Of a stretch of 64,000 nt of DNA, positions 46,909-55,664 are shown piece after piece. The notes below the pieces were generated by a model. The model was not told where the DNA came from. It was given only the letters and a program-made list of their open reading frames with translations, and searched no databases. Both the position numbers and the translations under genes were made by a program. Positions within the stretch are counted from its first letter, which is position 1. Every line of letters starts with the position of its first letter. The DNA comes from Betaproteobacteria bacterium (lineage in GTDB: Bacteria; Pseudomonadota; Gammaproteobacteria; Burkholderiales; Thiobacillaceae): the NCBI GenBank assembly GCA_016219425.1, contig JACRNB010000012.1, positions 1-64,000 of the forward strand, written 5' to 3'.

Positions 46909-47966
46909 GCGCCAGCCTGGAAGGCCGCATCGACATCCGCCACGCGGGCGGCCAGTGGGAAATCCGCTCCACCCGTCCCCAGCTCGCCCAGCGTCTGCTG
47001 GCGGGCCGCAGCCCGGCGGAGGCCGCCGAACTGGCCGGAACCCTGTTCAGCCTGTGCGGCCAGGCCCAGCGCGCCGCCGCCCGCGCCGCCTGCGCGGCAG
47101 CCCTGGGCCAGCCCCTGCCCGACCTGAACCGCGAGGTGCTGGCGGAACTGGCGCGGGAGCACGCCTGGCGGCTGGTGCTGGACTGGCCGCGCGAATTGGG
47201 CAAAAACGTGGGCCAGAACCCCAATCCTGCCGCCCTGCCACGCCTGATGCAGATCGGCCCCCAGCCCGACGCCCTGGGCAGTTGGCTGGAGGAACACCTG
47301 CTGGGCGAGCCCCCCGAGACCTGGCTGGCGCGGGACTGGGCCGGTCTGCAAGCCTGGATCAGCGCCGGGAGCCCCCCCATCGCCACCCTGTTCCAGGGCC
47401 TGGCGGAAGACCAGGGGGAGGGGAGCCCCTTCCTCCCCCCTCTCAGCGCCCTCACCGCCCCCCAGGCCGCCGCCCTCGCGCAACACGCCCTCGACACCCC
47501 CGAGTTCTGCGCCCGCCCCGAATGGCAGGGCGTCCCTGCCGAGACCGGGGCGGTGGCGCGGCAGGCGGGGCATCCCCTGGTGCGGGCCTGGATCGAGCAA
47601 CGGGGCCGAGGCATCGGCGCGCGCCAACTGGCCCGGCTGGTGGAGCTTGCCCAACTCCCGCAACGCCTGCGTCCGAGCAACCCGGCGGCGGACCTGATCC
47701 GCGCCTGGACCCTGGAGGACAATACCGGTCTGGCCGGGGTGGAGACCTCGCGGGGCCTGCTGCTGCATGGGGTGCGCATCGAGACCGGGCGCATCAGCCA
47801 ATACCGCATCATCGCCCCCACGGAATGGAACTTTCACCCCGCCGGCCCCCTGGCGCGGGCACTGCAAGCGCTGCCGCCGGGGCCGGACCTGGAACTACGC
47901 GCGCGCCTGGCGGCCCAAGCCCTGGACCCCTGCGTGGCCTACGGAATCGAGATCGACGATGCATGA
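46905..47966 (+). CDS. hoxV: Hydrogenase assembly scaffold, large-subunit-like
   Basis: A 353-residue HupK/HoxV protein. It is a degenerate relative of the large subunit: LFSLCGQAQ stands for the N-terminal Ni motif and DPCVAYGIEI for the C-terminal one, each keeping a single Cys. It serves as scaffold for building the Fe(CN)2CO unit with HypC/HypD. It overlaps hypA by 8 bp. Confidence 0.93.
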   Translation: MSASLEGRIDIRHAGGQWEIRSTRPQLAQRLLAGRSPAEAAELAGTLFSLCGQAQRAAARAACAAALGQPLPDLNREVLAELAREHAWRLVLDWPRELGKNVGQNPNPAALPRLMQIGPQPDALGSWLEEHLLGEPPETWLARDWAGLQAWISAGSPPIATLFQGLAEDQGEGSPFLPPLSALTAPQAAALAQHALDTPEFCARPEWQGVPAETGAVARQAGHPLVRAWIEQRGRGIGARQLARLVELAQLPQRLRPSNPAADLIRAWTLEDNTGLAGVETSRGLLLHGVRIETGRISQYRIIAPTEWNFHPAGPLARALQALPPGPDLELRARLAAQALDPCVAYGIEIDDA

Positions 47967-48300
47967 AATGTCTTTGGCGGAGGGCATCCTCCAGATCGTG
48001 GAAGACGCCGCCGCCCAACAAGGATTCAAGCGCGTGACGGAAGTGCGCCTGGAGATCGGCGCGCTCTCCGGCGTGGAAGTGGAGGCCCTCAGCTTCTGCC
48101 TCGACGTGGTGCTGAAAGACAGCGTCGCCGACGGCGCGAAAGTGGAACTGGAACGCCTGCCGGGGCAGGGCTTCTGCATCGCCTGCGGCCAGTCCGTGGA
48201 GATCGCCGCGCTCTATGACGCCTGTCCGAAATGCGGCAGCTACCAGGTGCAGGCCACCGGCGGCACGGAGATGCGGGTGAAGGATTTGTTGGTGGAATAG
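47959..48300 (+). CDS. hypA: Hydrogenase nickel insertion protein HypA
   Basis: A 113-residue protein starting MHEMSLAEGIL, where His2 binds Ni. The zinc module is CIACGQ and CPKCGS. It delivers Ni to the large subunit with HypB. The start lies inside the hoxV 3' end. Confidence 0.96.
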   Translation: MHEMSLAEGILQIVEDAAAQQGFKRVTEVRLEIGALSGVEVEALSFCLDVVLKDSVADGAKVELERLPGQGFCIACGQSVEIAALYDACPKCGSYQVQATGGTEMRVKDLLVE

Positions 48301-48344
48301 GTGGATACCCCCTCACGGGGAAATGGCAATGACAGGAGAAACGT

Positions 48345-49364
48345 ATGTGCACGGTATGCGGCTGCGGCCAAGGTGAAACCCGCGTCGAGGGCGAGGCCCA
48401 CGATCATCCCCATCCCCACGACCACAGCCACGAACACGTCCACGCCGACGGCACGGTCCACAGCCACGAACACGGCCATGAACACGGCCACGCCCATACC
48501 GGCCACGACCATACCCACACCCATGCGGATGGCACGGTGCACAGCCATGCCCCCGGCGACGGCCACTTCCACGAGCACAAGGGTGACCTCCATTACGGCC
48601 TCGGCCCCGCCCGCGCCCACGCGCCGGGCCTGACCCAGGAACGCATGGTCCGCATCGAGCAGGACATCCTGGGCAAGAACAACCGCTACGCCGACGCCAA
48701 CCGCCAGCGCTTCACCGAGCACGGCCAGTTCGCCGTCAACCTGGTCTCCAGCCCCGGCTCCGGCAAGACCACCCTGCTGGTGAAGACCATCGAGCTGCTC
48801 AAGGACCGGGCGGCTGTGGCGGTGGTGGAAGGCGACCAGCAGACCAGCAACGACGCCGACCGCATCCGCGCCACCGGCGCGCCAGCCATCCAGGTCAACA
48901 CCGGCAAGGGCTGCCACCTGGACGCCCACATGGTGGGCCACGCCCTGGAACGCCTGGCGCTGCCGGACGACAGCCTGGTGATGATCGAAAACGTCGGCAA
49001 CCTGGTCTGCCCCGCCGCCTTCGACCTGGGCGAAGCCCACAAGGTAGTGATCCTCTCGGTGACGGAAGGCGAGGACAAGCCGTTGAAATACCCGGACATG
49101 TTCCACGCCGCCGACCTGATGTTGTTGAACAAGGTGGACCTGCTGCCCTACCTCCGCTTCGACGTCGCCCAGTGCGAGGACTACGCCCGGCGGGTGAACC
49201 CAAAACTGACGGTGCTGCAAGTCTCCGCCACCTCCGGCGCGGGCATGGAGGCGTGGGTGGAGTGGCTGCTGGCGGGGTTGGGCAAGGCGAAGGCGGGGCG
49301 GGAGTCGATGCATGAAGGGATGAATACCCCCACGGAAAATTGTAGTGAGGAGCCCGGCTGGTGA
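48345..49364 (+). CDS. hypB: Hydrogenase nickel insertion GTPase HypB, His-rich
   Basis: A 339-residue GTPase. MCTVCGCG is the N-terminal high-affinity Ni site. Residues ~19-80 are exceptionally rich in His, with HADGTVHSH appearing twice, showing an internal duplication; this tail stores nickel. [14 protein letters not shown] is the P-loop, [13 protein letters not shown] and NVGNLVCPA follow, and NKVDLLPYL is the guanine motif. The 20 C-terminal residues are variable. Confidence 0.95.
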   Translation: MCTVCGCGQGETRVEGEAHDHPHPHDHSHEHVHADGTVHSHEHGHEHGHAHTGHDHTHTHADGTVHSHAPGDGHFHEHKGDLHYGLGPARAHAPGLTQERMVRIEQDILGKNNRYADANRQRFTEHGQFAVNLVSSPGSGKTTLLVKTIELLKDRAAVAVVEGDQQTSNDADRIRATGAPAIQVNTGKGCHLDAHMVGHALERLALPDDSLVMIENVGNLVCPAAFDLGEAHKVVILSVTEGEDKPLKYPDMFHAADLMLLNKVDLLPYLRFDVAQCEDYARRVNPKLTVLQVSATSGAGMEAWVEWLLAGLGKAKAGRESMHEGMNTPTENCSEEPGW

Positions 49365-49388
49365 GCTGGAAGCGCGCTGCCGCCACCT

Positions 49389-49469
49389 GTAGCCCGGATG
49401 CAGCGCAGCGGAATCCGGGGTCTTGTGAACGTTGAATCCCCGGATTCCGCTGCGCTGCATCCGGGCTAC
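49389..49469. repeat. REP-like palindrome, GTAGCCCGGATGCA type
   Basis: An 81-bp near-perfect hairpin between hypB and hypF. It ends ten bases before the hypF ATG, so it could hinder or shape hypF translation. Same family as 36305-36398. Confidence 0.9.
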
Positions 49470-50047
49470 GGTGACCCCATGACCCGCCACCTCCGCATCA
49501 CCGGTATCGTCCAGGGCGTGGGCTTTCGGCCCTACGTCTGGCATCTGGCGCGGGAGCTGAACCTCACCGGCTGGGTGCGCAACGACGCCGTCGGTGTGGA
49601 GGTGCTGGTGACGGGGGAGCCGCAGCCCATCGACGCCTTCTCCCGCCGCCTGCCTTGGGAGATCCCCCCCCTGGCGCGGGTGGATGCGGTGACCTGGACC
49701 GACCTGCCCGCTGCCGACGCGCCCCCGGACTTCCGCATCGTCGAGAGCGGCGCGGGGCGGGCGGCCACCATGATCGGGGTGGATACCGCCGTGTGCCCCG
49801 ACTGTCTGGCCGAGATGCTCGATCCCGCCGACCGGCGTTGGCGTTACGCCTTCATCAACTGCACCCACTGCGGCCCCCGCTACACCCTCACCCGCCGCCT
49901 GCCCTACGACCGCGCCCAGACCAGCATGGCGGCGTTTCCTCTGTGTCCGGCCTGCGCGGGGGAATACCGCGATCCGGCCAACCGGCGCTTTCATGCCGAA
50001 CCCACGGCCTGTCCGGTGTGCGGGCCGAGGCTGTGGGTGGAGGCGCT

Positions 50048-50164
50048 TTCTTCCCCTCCCCCCCCGGGGGAGGGTGGCCCGGAGGGCCGGGTGAGGGAGC
50101 AACGCATCCACCCCGAGAACCGTTGCTCCCTCACCCCAACCCTCCCCCGGGGGGGGAGGGGGCA
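50048..50164. repeat. CCTCCCCC-type repeat inserted in hypF
   Basis: A palindromic unit (CCCCTCCCCCC/GGGGGGGAGGGG arms with GAGGGAGCAACGC inner arm) placed in frame between the HypF zinc fingers and the YrdC domain. It adds about 39 codons. Related to 31332-31469 and 52700-52812. Confidence 0.88.
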
Positions 50165-50733
50165 AGACCCCATCCCTGCCACCCTGGACCGCTTGCGGGC
50201 CGGCGAGATCGTCGCCATCAAGGGCCTGGGGGGCTTTCACCTGGCCTGCGACGCTCGCAACGCCGCCGCCGTGCAGGCCCTGCGGGCGCGCAAGAATCGG
50301 GAGGAGAAGCCCTTCGCCCTGATGGCGGCCAATCCGGCCTCTCTGGCGGCCTGGGTGGAGTGGGGCGCGGAAGAACTGGCCCTGCTGGAATCCCCCGAGC
50401 GGCCCATCGTGCTGTTGCGCAAGCGGCCCGGCGCGGACGCGGCCCTTCCCGACATCGCCCCTGGTCTCGCTTGGTTGGGGGTCATGCTGCCCTACACGCC
50501 GCTGCACTGGCTGCTGTTCCACGAAGCGGCGGGGCGTCCGGCGGGGACGGGCTGGATGTGGGAGGTTCAGGACTTGGTGTTGGTGATGACCAGCGCCAAC
50601 CCCGGCGGCGAGCCTCTGGTGATCCGTAATGACGAGGCGGTGGAACGCCTCGCCGGCATTGCCGATGCGGTGCTGATGCATGACCGGGACGTGGTGGTGC
50701 GGTGTGACGACTCGGTGGTGCGGTGGGAGGCGG

Positions 50734-51297
50734 GAATCCCCCCCAACCCCCCTTTGGAAAAGGGGGGGGCCTCAACCCCCGCGCTGATGGTGGCCGGAGG
50801 GTTCCTCCCTTTAGCAAAGGGAGGACAGGAGGGATTTGGCGACGTCACCTTGGCTACCGTCGCAGAAATCCCCCCCAGCCCCCCTTTGGGAAAGGGGGGA
50901 GCCACAACCCTCGCGCTGACGGTTGCCGAAGGGTTCCTCCCTTTAGCAAAGGGAGGACAGGAGGGATTTGGCGACGTCACCCTGGCCGCCGCCGCAGAAA
51001 TCCCCCCCAGCCCCCCTTTGGGAAAGGGGGGCGCCTCAACCCCCGCGCTGACGGTTGCCGGAGGGTTCCTCCCTTTAGCAAAGGGAGGACAGGAGGGATT
51101 TGGCGACGTCACCTTGGCTACCGTCGCGGGAATCCCCCCCAGCCCCCCTTTGGGAAAGGGGGGAGCCTCAACCCCCGCGCTGACGGTTGCCGAAGGGTTC
51201 CTCCCTTTAGCAAAGGGAGGACAGGAGGGATTTGGCGACGTCACCTTGGCCGCCGCCGCAGAAATCCCCCCCAGCCCCCCTTTGGGAAAGGGGGGAG
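50734..51297. repeat. 132-bp x 4.3 KGG tandem array inside hypF
   Basis: Successive copies start at 50734, 50866, 50998, 51130 and 51262, an exact 132-bp (44-codon) period, with only point changes between copies. Each holds arms CCCCCCTTTG/AAAGGGGGG and CTCCCTTTAG/AAAGGGAGGAC. The last copy is truncated. It replaces the short loop between the YrdC and Kae1 domains. Confidence 0.95.
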
Positions 51298-52139
51298 TAC
51301 ACAGCCAGTTCATCCGCCGCGCCCGCGGCTATACCCCCCGCGCCATCAAACTTCCCCGTTCCGGACCCTCGGTGCTGGCCCTGGGGGGCTATCTCAAGAA
51401 CACGATCTGCGTCACTCGGGGGGATGAGGCCTTTCTTTCCCAGCACATCGGCGGCCTGGACAACCCGGCCACTTGCGGCATGGTGATGGAGGTCGCCCAG
51501 CACCTGTTGGGCATCCTGGAGGTGCGCCCCCAGGCCGTGGCCCACGACCTGCATCCGGATTTCTTCTCCACCCGCCATGCCTTGGAATTAGCGGCGCAAT
51601 GGGACGCGCCCGCCGTCGCCGTGCAGCATCACCACGCCCACATCGCCGCCGTGGCGGCGGAACATGGCGTCGAAAAGCCCCTGCTGGGGCTGGCCCTGGA
51701 TGGCGTCGGTCTGGGCGCCGATGGCGGCGCATGGGGCGGCGAACTGCTGCGGCTGGAGGGTGCGGCGTTCACCCGCCTGGGCCACCTCGCCCCCCTGCCC
51801 CTGCCCGGCGGGGACAAGGCGGCGAAGGAGCCCTGGCGCATGGCGGCGGCGGCGCTGCACCGGATGGGGCGGGGCGGGGAGATCGCCCGGCGCTTCCCGG
51901 AGCAAGCTCTGGCGGTGAATCTGGAACGGCTGCTCAGTCAGGGCGACGGGTTGAAACCCGCCCTACAGACCACCACCAGCCTGGGCCGCTGGTTCGACGC
52001 GGCGGCGGGGCTGCTGGGGGTGCGGGCAGTGATGGCTTACGAGGGTCAGGCGGCGATGTTGCTGGAAGGGCTGGCGGAGCGGCACGGCCCGGTCGCGCCG
52101 CTGGAGGGGGGCTACCGCCTCACGGAGCGCACCCCATAC

Positions 52140-52160
52140 GAAATCCGAAATCCGAAATCC
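52140..52160 (+). repeat. GAAATCC heptamer x3 in hypF (frame-changing)
   Basis: Three exact heptamers at 52140, 52147 and 52154. In the upstream hypF frame, three copies leave the downstream coding region in another frame, while one or four copies would restore it. The same heptamer family forms the hairpin at 9225-9317. Confidence 0.95.
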
Positions 52161-52464
52161 ACCTCGACCTGCTGCCCCTGCTCCACCGCCTCGCCGACGA
52201 ACCCGACGCCGCCCACGGCGCGGCCCTGTTCCACGCTACCCTGGCCCTGGCCCTGGCGGACTGGGTGGAGGCCGCCGTCCGGCGGGAGAATCTGACCACC
52301 GTCGCCCTGGGCGGCGGCTGTTTTTTGAACCACATCCTGAGCCGGTCTCTGGAACGCCAGTTGGCCGCGCGCGGGATCACCACTCTGGCCGCGCGCCAGG
52401 CCCCGCCCAATGACGGCGGTTTGAGCCTGGGCCAGGCCTGGGTCGCTCTGCAAGGAATGCAACC

Positions 52465-52686
52465 ATGTGTCTAGCCATCCCCGCCCGCGTGGCGGAACTC
52501 CGCGCGAACGACATCGCCATCGTCGATCTGGGCGGCGTGAAGAAGGACATCTCCCTGGCCCTGGTGGAGGACGTGCAGGTGGGCGATTACGTCATCGTCC
52601 ACGTTGGCTACGCCCTCACCCGCCTGGACCCGGAAGAGGCGGAAAAGACCCTGGCCCTGATGGCGGAAGCGGGGGTGTTGTCATGA
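52465..52686 (+). CDS. hypC: Hydrogenase assembly chaperone HypC
   Basis: A 73-residue chaperone starting MCLAIPARVAELR, with the essential Cys2. It works with HypD in assembling Fe(CN)2CO. It overlaps the hypF stop (ATGTGTCTAG) and its own stop overlaps ATG 52683. Confidence 0.96.
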   Translation: MCLAIPARVAELRANDIAIVDLGGVKKDISLALVEDVQVGDYVIVHVGYALTRLDPEEAEKTLALMAEAGVLS

Positions 52687-52823
52687 GCGCCCAGCCTTTC
52701 TCCCTCCCCCTCCGGGGGAGGGCCGGGGTGAGGGAACAACGTTTCCTGACCTCAGCGCCCAATGAGCCGTGGCTCCCTCACCCCCGGCCCCTCTCCCCGA
52801 GGGAGAGGGGAGCAAAACCATGA
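52683..52823 (+). CDS. Possible 46-codon bridging ORF made of a repeat, between hypC and hypD
   Basis: The ORF starts at ATG 52683, overlapping the hypC stop (ATGA), and ends at TGA 52821-52823, overlapping the hypD start (ATGA at 52820). Its sequence (MSAQPFSLPLRGRAGVREQR, then a stretch ending SPRERGAKP) is translated from the CCTCCCCC-type repeat. It could keep hypD translationally coupled to hypC despite the insertion. No function as a protein is proposed. Confidence 0.45.
   Translation: MSAQPFSLPLRGRAGVREQRFLTSAPNEPWLPHPRPLSPRERGAKP
52700..52812. repeat. CCTCCCCC-type repeat between hypC and hypD
   Basis: Palindrome with arms CTCCCTCCCCCTCCGGGG ... CCCCTCTCCCCGAGGGAGAG and inner GGGTGAGGGA/TCCCTCACCC arms. 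Separates hypC and hypD, which are normally adjacent. Confidence 0.88.
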
Positions 52824-53944
52824 AGTACGTTGACGAATTCCGCGACGGCGACATCGCCCAAGGACTCAGCAAGGCCATCGCCGCCGAAGTCCGCGCCGAC
52901 CGCCGCTACAACTTCATGGAGTTCTGCGGCGGCCACACCCACGCCATCTCCCGTTACGGCGTCACCGACCTGCTGCCCGCCAACGTGCGCATGATCCACG
53001 GCCCCGGCTGCCCGGTCTGCGTGCTGCCCATCGGACGCATCGACCTGGCCATCCACCTGGCCCTGGAGCGGGGCGTCATCGTCTGCACCTACGCCGACAC
53101 GATGCGCGTACCCGCCTCCCATAACCTCTCCCTGATGCGGGCGAAAGCGCGGGGAGGCGACATCCGCATGGTCTATGCCGTCACCGACGCCCTGCGCATC
53201 GCCCGGGACAACCCGGCCAAGGAGGTGGTGTTTTTCGCCATCGGCTTCGAGACCACCACGCCCCCCACGGCGGTGGCCATCAAGCAGGCCCAGGCCGAGG
53301 GCCTGACCAACTTCACGGTGCTGTGCTGCCATGTGCTCACCCCGTCGGCCATCATGAACATCCTGGAATCGCCCGAGGTGCGGGAGCTGGGCACGGTGCC
53401 CCTGGACGGTTTCATCGGCCCGGCCCACGTCTCCACGGTGATCGGCAGCCGCCCCTACGACCACTTCGCCGAGGAATACCGCAAGCCCGTGGTGATCGCC
53501 GGCTTCGAGCCCCTGGACGTGATGCAGGCCATCCTCATGCTGGTGCGCCAGGTGAACCAGGGCCGCGCCGAGGTGGAAAACGAATTCACCCGCGCCGTCA
53601 CCCCGGACGGCAACCTCAAGGCCCAGGCCCTGGTGTCGGAGGTGTTCGAGCTGCGCCGCAGCTTCGAATGGCGCGGCCTGGGAGAGGTGCCCTATTCCGC
53701 CCTGGCCATCCGCGCGGCCTACGCCGAGTTCGACGCGGAGCGCCGCTTCGATCTGGAATACCACCCGGCCCCGGACAACAAGGCCTGCGAATGCGGGGCC
53801 ATCCTGCGCGGGGTGAAGCGGCCCACCGACTGCAAGCTGTTCGGCACGGTCTGCACGCCGGAATCGCCCATGGGCTCGTGCATGGTGTCCAGCGAAGGGG
53901 CCTGCGCGGCGCATTACACCTACGGGCGGCACAAGGATGCTTGA
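52820..53944 (+). CDS. hypD: Hydrogenase maturation protein HypD
   Basis: A 374-residue Fe-S protein forming the Fe(CN)2CO assembly core with HypC. EFCGGHTHAISRYG, GPGCPVCVLPIGRID and FETTTPPTAVAI are conserved, and the C-terminal cluster Cys are in KACECGAILRG, CKLFGTVC and GSCMVSSEGACAA. Start ATG 52820. Confidence 0.97.
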   Translation: MKYVDEFRDGDIAQGLSKAIAAEVRADRRYNFMEFCGGHTHAISRYGVTDLLPANVRMIHGPGCPVCVLPIGRIDLAIHLALERGVIVCTYADTMRVPASHNLSLMRAKARGGDIRMVYAVTDALRIARDNPAKEVVFFAIGFETTTPPTAVAIKQAQAEGLTNFTVLCCHVLTPSAIMNILESPEVRELGTVPLDGFIGPAHVSTVIGSRPYDHFAEEYRKPVVIAGFEPLDVMQAILMLVRQVNQGRAEVENEFTRAVTPDGNLKAQALVSEVFELRRSFEWRGLGEVPYSALAIRAAYAEFDAERRFDLEYHPAPDNKACECGAILRGVKRPTDCKLFGTVCTPESPMGSCMVSSEGACAAHYTYGRHKDA

Positions 53945-53968
53945 GGACGACACGATGGAGACGTCGCG

Positions 53969-54072
53969 GGAATCCCCCCCAGCCCCCCTTTGGAAAAGGG
54001 GGGAGCGCCTGCATTCCCACCCAGCGTCATCGAAGGGTTCCTCCCTTTGGAAAAGGGAGGACAGGAGGGATT
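53969..54072. repeat. KGG element after hypD
   Basis: One unit with both palindromes (AGCCCCCCTTTGG/AAAAGGGGGGAG and CTCCCTTTGG/AAAAGGGAG), ending in GACAGGAGGGATT, which lies four bases before the ATG of the next gene and serves as its ribosome-binding site. Confidence 0.9.
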
Positions 54073-54074
54073 GG

Positions 54075-54599
54075 ATGGCCGATGAATCCGCGTCCCCCAA
54101 ACCCGTCCGCCTGACCGGAGTCCTGGGCGTATGGCTGTTCTTCGCCGCCATCGTGGTGCTGCGCCTGCGTTCCGGAGAAGACTGGGTTCCCATCCTGGAC
54201 AGCGCCAACCTGGTCATCCATGAGGCGGGGCACCCCCTCGTCGGCCTGTTCTCCAGCCGCCTCAGCGTCTACGGCGGCGCCCTGTTCCAGCTCCTCTTCC
54301 CCCTGCTGGTGGTCGTGCATTTCCTGCGCCGGGGCGAGGGCGTCGGAGCCGCCGTGGGCGGCGTCTGGCTGGGGGAGAATCTCCTCAACGTGGCCCGCTA
54401 CATGGCCGACGCCCGCGCCCAGGTTCTGCCCCTGGTGGGCGGCGGCCACCACGACTGGGCCGAGATATTTAACCGCTGGGATGTGCTGGCCGCGGATACC
54501 ACCATCGCCGGCCTGATCGCCTTTTTCGGCTGGGCGCTAATGCTCGCCGCCCCCGCCTGGGTCACCTGGGTCTGGTGGCGGGATTCGGAATACACATGA
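54075..54599 (+). CDS. M50-like membrane protein with HEAGH motif, between hypD and hypE
   Basis: A 174-residue protein. Four to five hydrophobic segments (GVLGVWLFFAAIVVL, LFQLLFPLLVVVHFL, LIAFFGWALMLAAPAW) surround NLVIHEAGHPLVGLF, a HExxH-like zinc site, and GGVWLGENLLNVARY. The family resembles small M50-type or putative membrane zinc proteins. It has no classical hyp role, yet lies inside the hyp operon. ATG 54075 is preferred because AGGAGGG from the repeat precedes it; an in-frame ATG at 53937 overlaps the hypD stop and would add ~46 repeat-encoded residues. Confidence 0.7.
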   Translation: MADESASPKPVRLTGVLGVWLFFAAIVVLRLRSGEDWVPILDSANLVIHEAGHPLVGLFSSRLSVYGGALFQLLFPLLVVVHFLRRGEGVGAAVGGVWLGENLLNVARYMADARAQVLPLVGGGHHDWAEIFNRWDVLAADTTIAGLIAFFGWALMLAAPAWVTWVWWRDSEYT

Positions 54600-54614
54600 A
54601 CGAATGGAACCAAC

Positions 54615-55664
54615 ATGGGTGACGTAAAAAAAGGCTACGCCCGCCCCCTGGACATCAAACAGGGCCGCGTGGACCTCTCCCACGGCGGCGGCGGACGCGC
54701 CATGGTGCAGCTCATCACGGAACTGTTCGCCAAACACCTGGGCAACGAGTACCTGGCCCAGGGCAACGACGGCACCCTGCTGCCCGCCGGGGCCGGACAT
54801 CTCGTGATCTCCACCGACAGCCATGTGGTTTCGCCCCTGTTCTTCCCCGGCGGCGACATCGGCGGCCTCTCGGTGCACGGCACTGTCAACGATGTGGCGG
54901 TGATGGGCGCCACGCCCCTCTACCTCACCGCCGGTTTCATCCTGGAGGAAGGCTTCCCCCTGGCGGACCTGGCCCGCATCGTCGAATCCATGGCCCGGGC
55001 CGCCAACGCCGCCGGCGTGAAACTGGTGGCGGGCGACACCAAGGTGGTGGAGCAGGGCAAGGGGGATGGCGTGTTCATCACCACCACCGGCGTGGGCTAT
55101 GTGCCGGAAGGCCTGCGCCTCTCCGGCGACCTGGCCCGGCCTGGGGACGTGGTGCTGGTGTCCGGCAGCATCGGCGACCACGGCATGGCCATCATGAGCC
55201 AGCGGGAAAACCTCTCCTTCGACGCCCCCATCCTGTCCGATTCCGCCTCCCTCCACGGTCTCACCGCCGCCATGCTGGCCAGCGGCGCGGCCCTGCGGGT
55301 GATGCGCGACCCGACCCGGGGCGGCGTGGCGGCTACGTTGAACGAGATCGCCCACCAGTCCGGCGTGGGCATCCATCTGGACGAAGCGGCGATTCCGGTC
55401 AAACCCGAGGTGAACGCCGCCTGCGAACTGCTGGGCCTGGACCCCCTCAACATCGCCAACGAAGGCAAGTTGCTGGCGGTGTGCGCGGCGGCGGATGCGG
55501 AGCGGTTGCTGGCGGCGATGCGCGCCCATCCCCAGGGGCGGGAGGCGGCGGTGATCGGGCGCGTGGTGGAGGACGCCCATTGTTTTGTGCAGATGAAGAC
55601 CGGCTTCGGCGGGCGGCGCATGGTGGATTGGCTCTCCGGCGAGCAGTTGCCGAGGATTTGTTGA
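54615..55664 (+). CDS. hypE: Hydrogenase maturation protein HypE
   Basis: A 349-residue PurM-like enzyme that dehydrates thiocarbamate to thiocyanate on its C-terminal Cys, made by HypF. LSHGGGGRAMVQLI is the N-terminal motif, STDSHVVSPLFFPGGDIGGL the ATP site and the protein ends in the diagnostic PRIC. It depends on HypF for substrate. Confidence 0.97.
   Translation: MGDVKKGYARPLDIKQGRVDLSHGGGGRAMVQLITELFAKHLGNEYLAQGNDGTLLPAGAGHLVISTDSHVVSPLFFPGGDIGGLSVHGTVNDVAVMGATPLYLTAGFILEEGFPLADLARIVESMARAANAAGVKLVAGDTKVVEQGKGDGVFITTTGVGYVPEGLRLSGDLARPGDVVLVSGSIGDHGMAIMSQRENLSFDAPILSDSASLHGLTAAMLASGAALRVMRDPTRGGVAATLNEIAHQSGVGIHLDEAAIPVKPEVNAACELLGLDPLNIANEGKLLAVCAAADAERLLAAMRAHPQGREAAVIGRVVEDAHCFVQMKTGFGGRRMVDWLSGEQLPRIC

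Larger units (their letters stand above)
49479..52474 (+). pseudogene. hypF: Carbamoyltransferase HypF, with repeat insertions and a frameshift at 52140-52160
   Basis: HypF makes the CN ligands of the NiFe centre from carbamoyl phosphate. Domains in order: acylphosphatase (GIVQGVGFRPYVWHLA), two zinc fingers (CPDCLAEM, CTHCGP, CPACAGEY, CPVCGP), YrdC-like (IVAIKGLGGFHLACDA), and Kae1-like (VQHHHAHIAAVAAEH). A 39-codon insertion sits before YrdC (50048-50164) and a 188-codon 132-bp-periodic array sits between YrdC and Kae1 (50734-51297), both in frame. At GAAATCC x3 (52140-52160) the frame shifts: the last ~105 codons (LDLLPLLHRLADEPDA ... PPNDGGLSLGQAW) are in +1. So the gene is broken as written, unless copy number varies. 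Start ATG 49479. Confidence 0.9.

Noticed and set aside
50734-51297. CRISPR-like regular array
   Set aside because: The whole 132-bp unit is repeated with no variable spacers, and it is translated in frame within hypF.
50567-51313. Minus-strand 248-codon ORF over the hypF array
   Set aside because: It is open only because the repeat lacks stops in several frames; no start signal or conserved domain.
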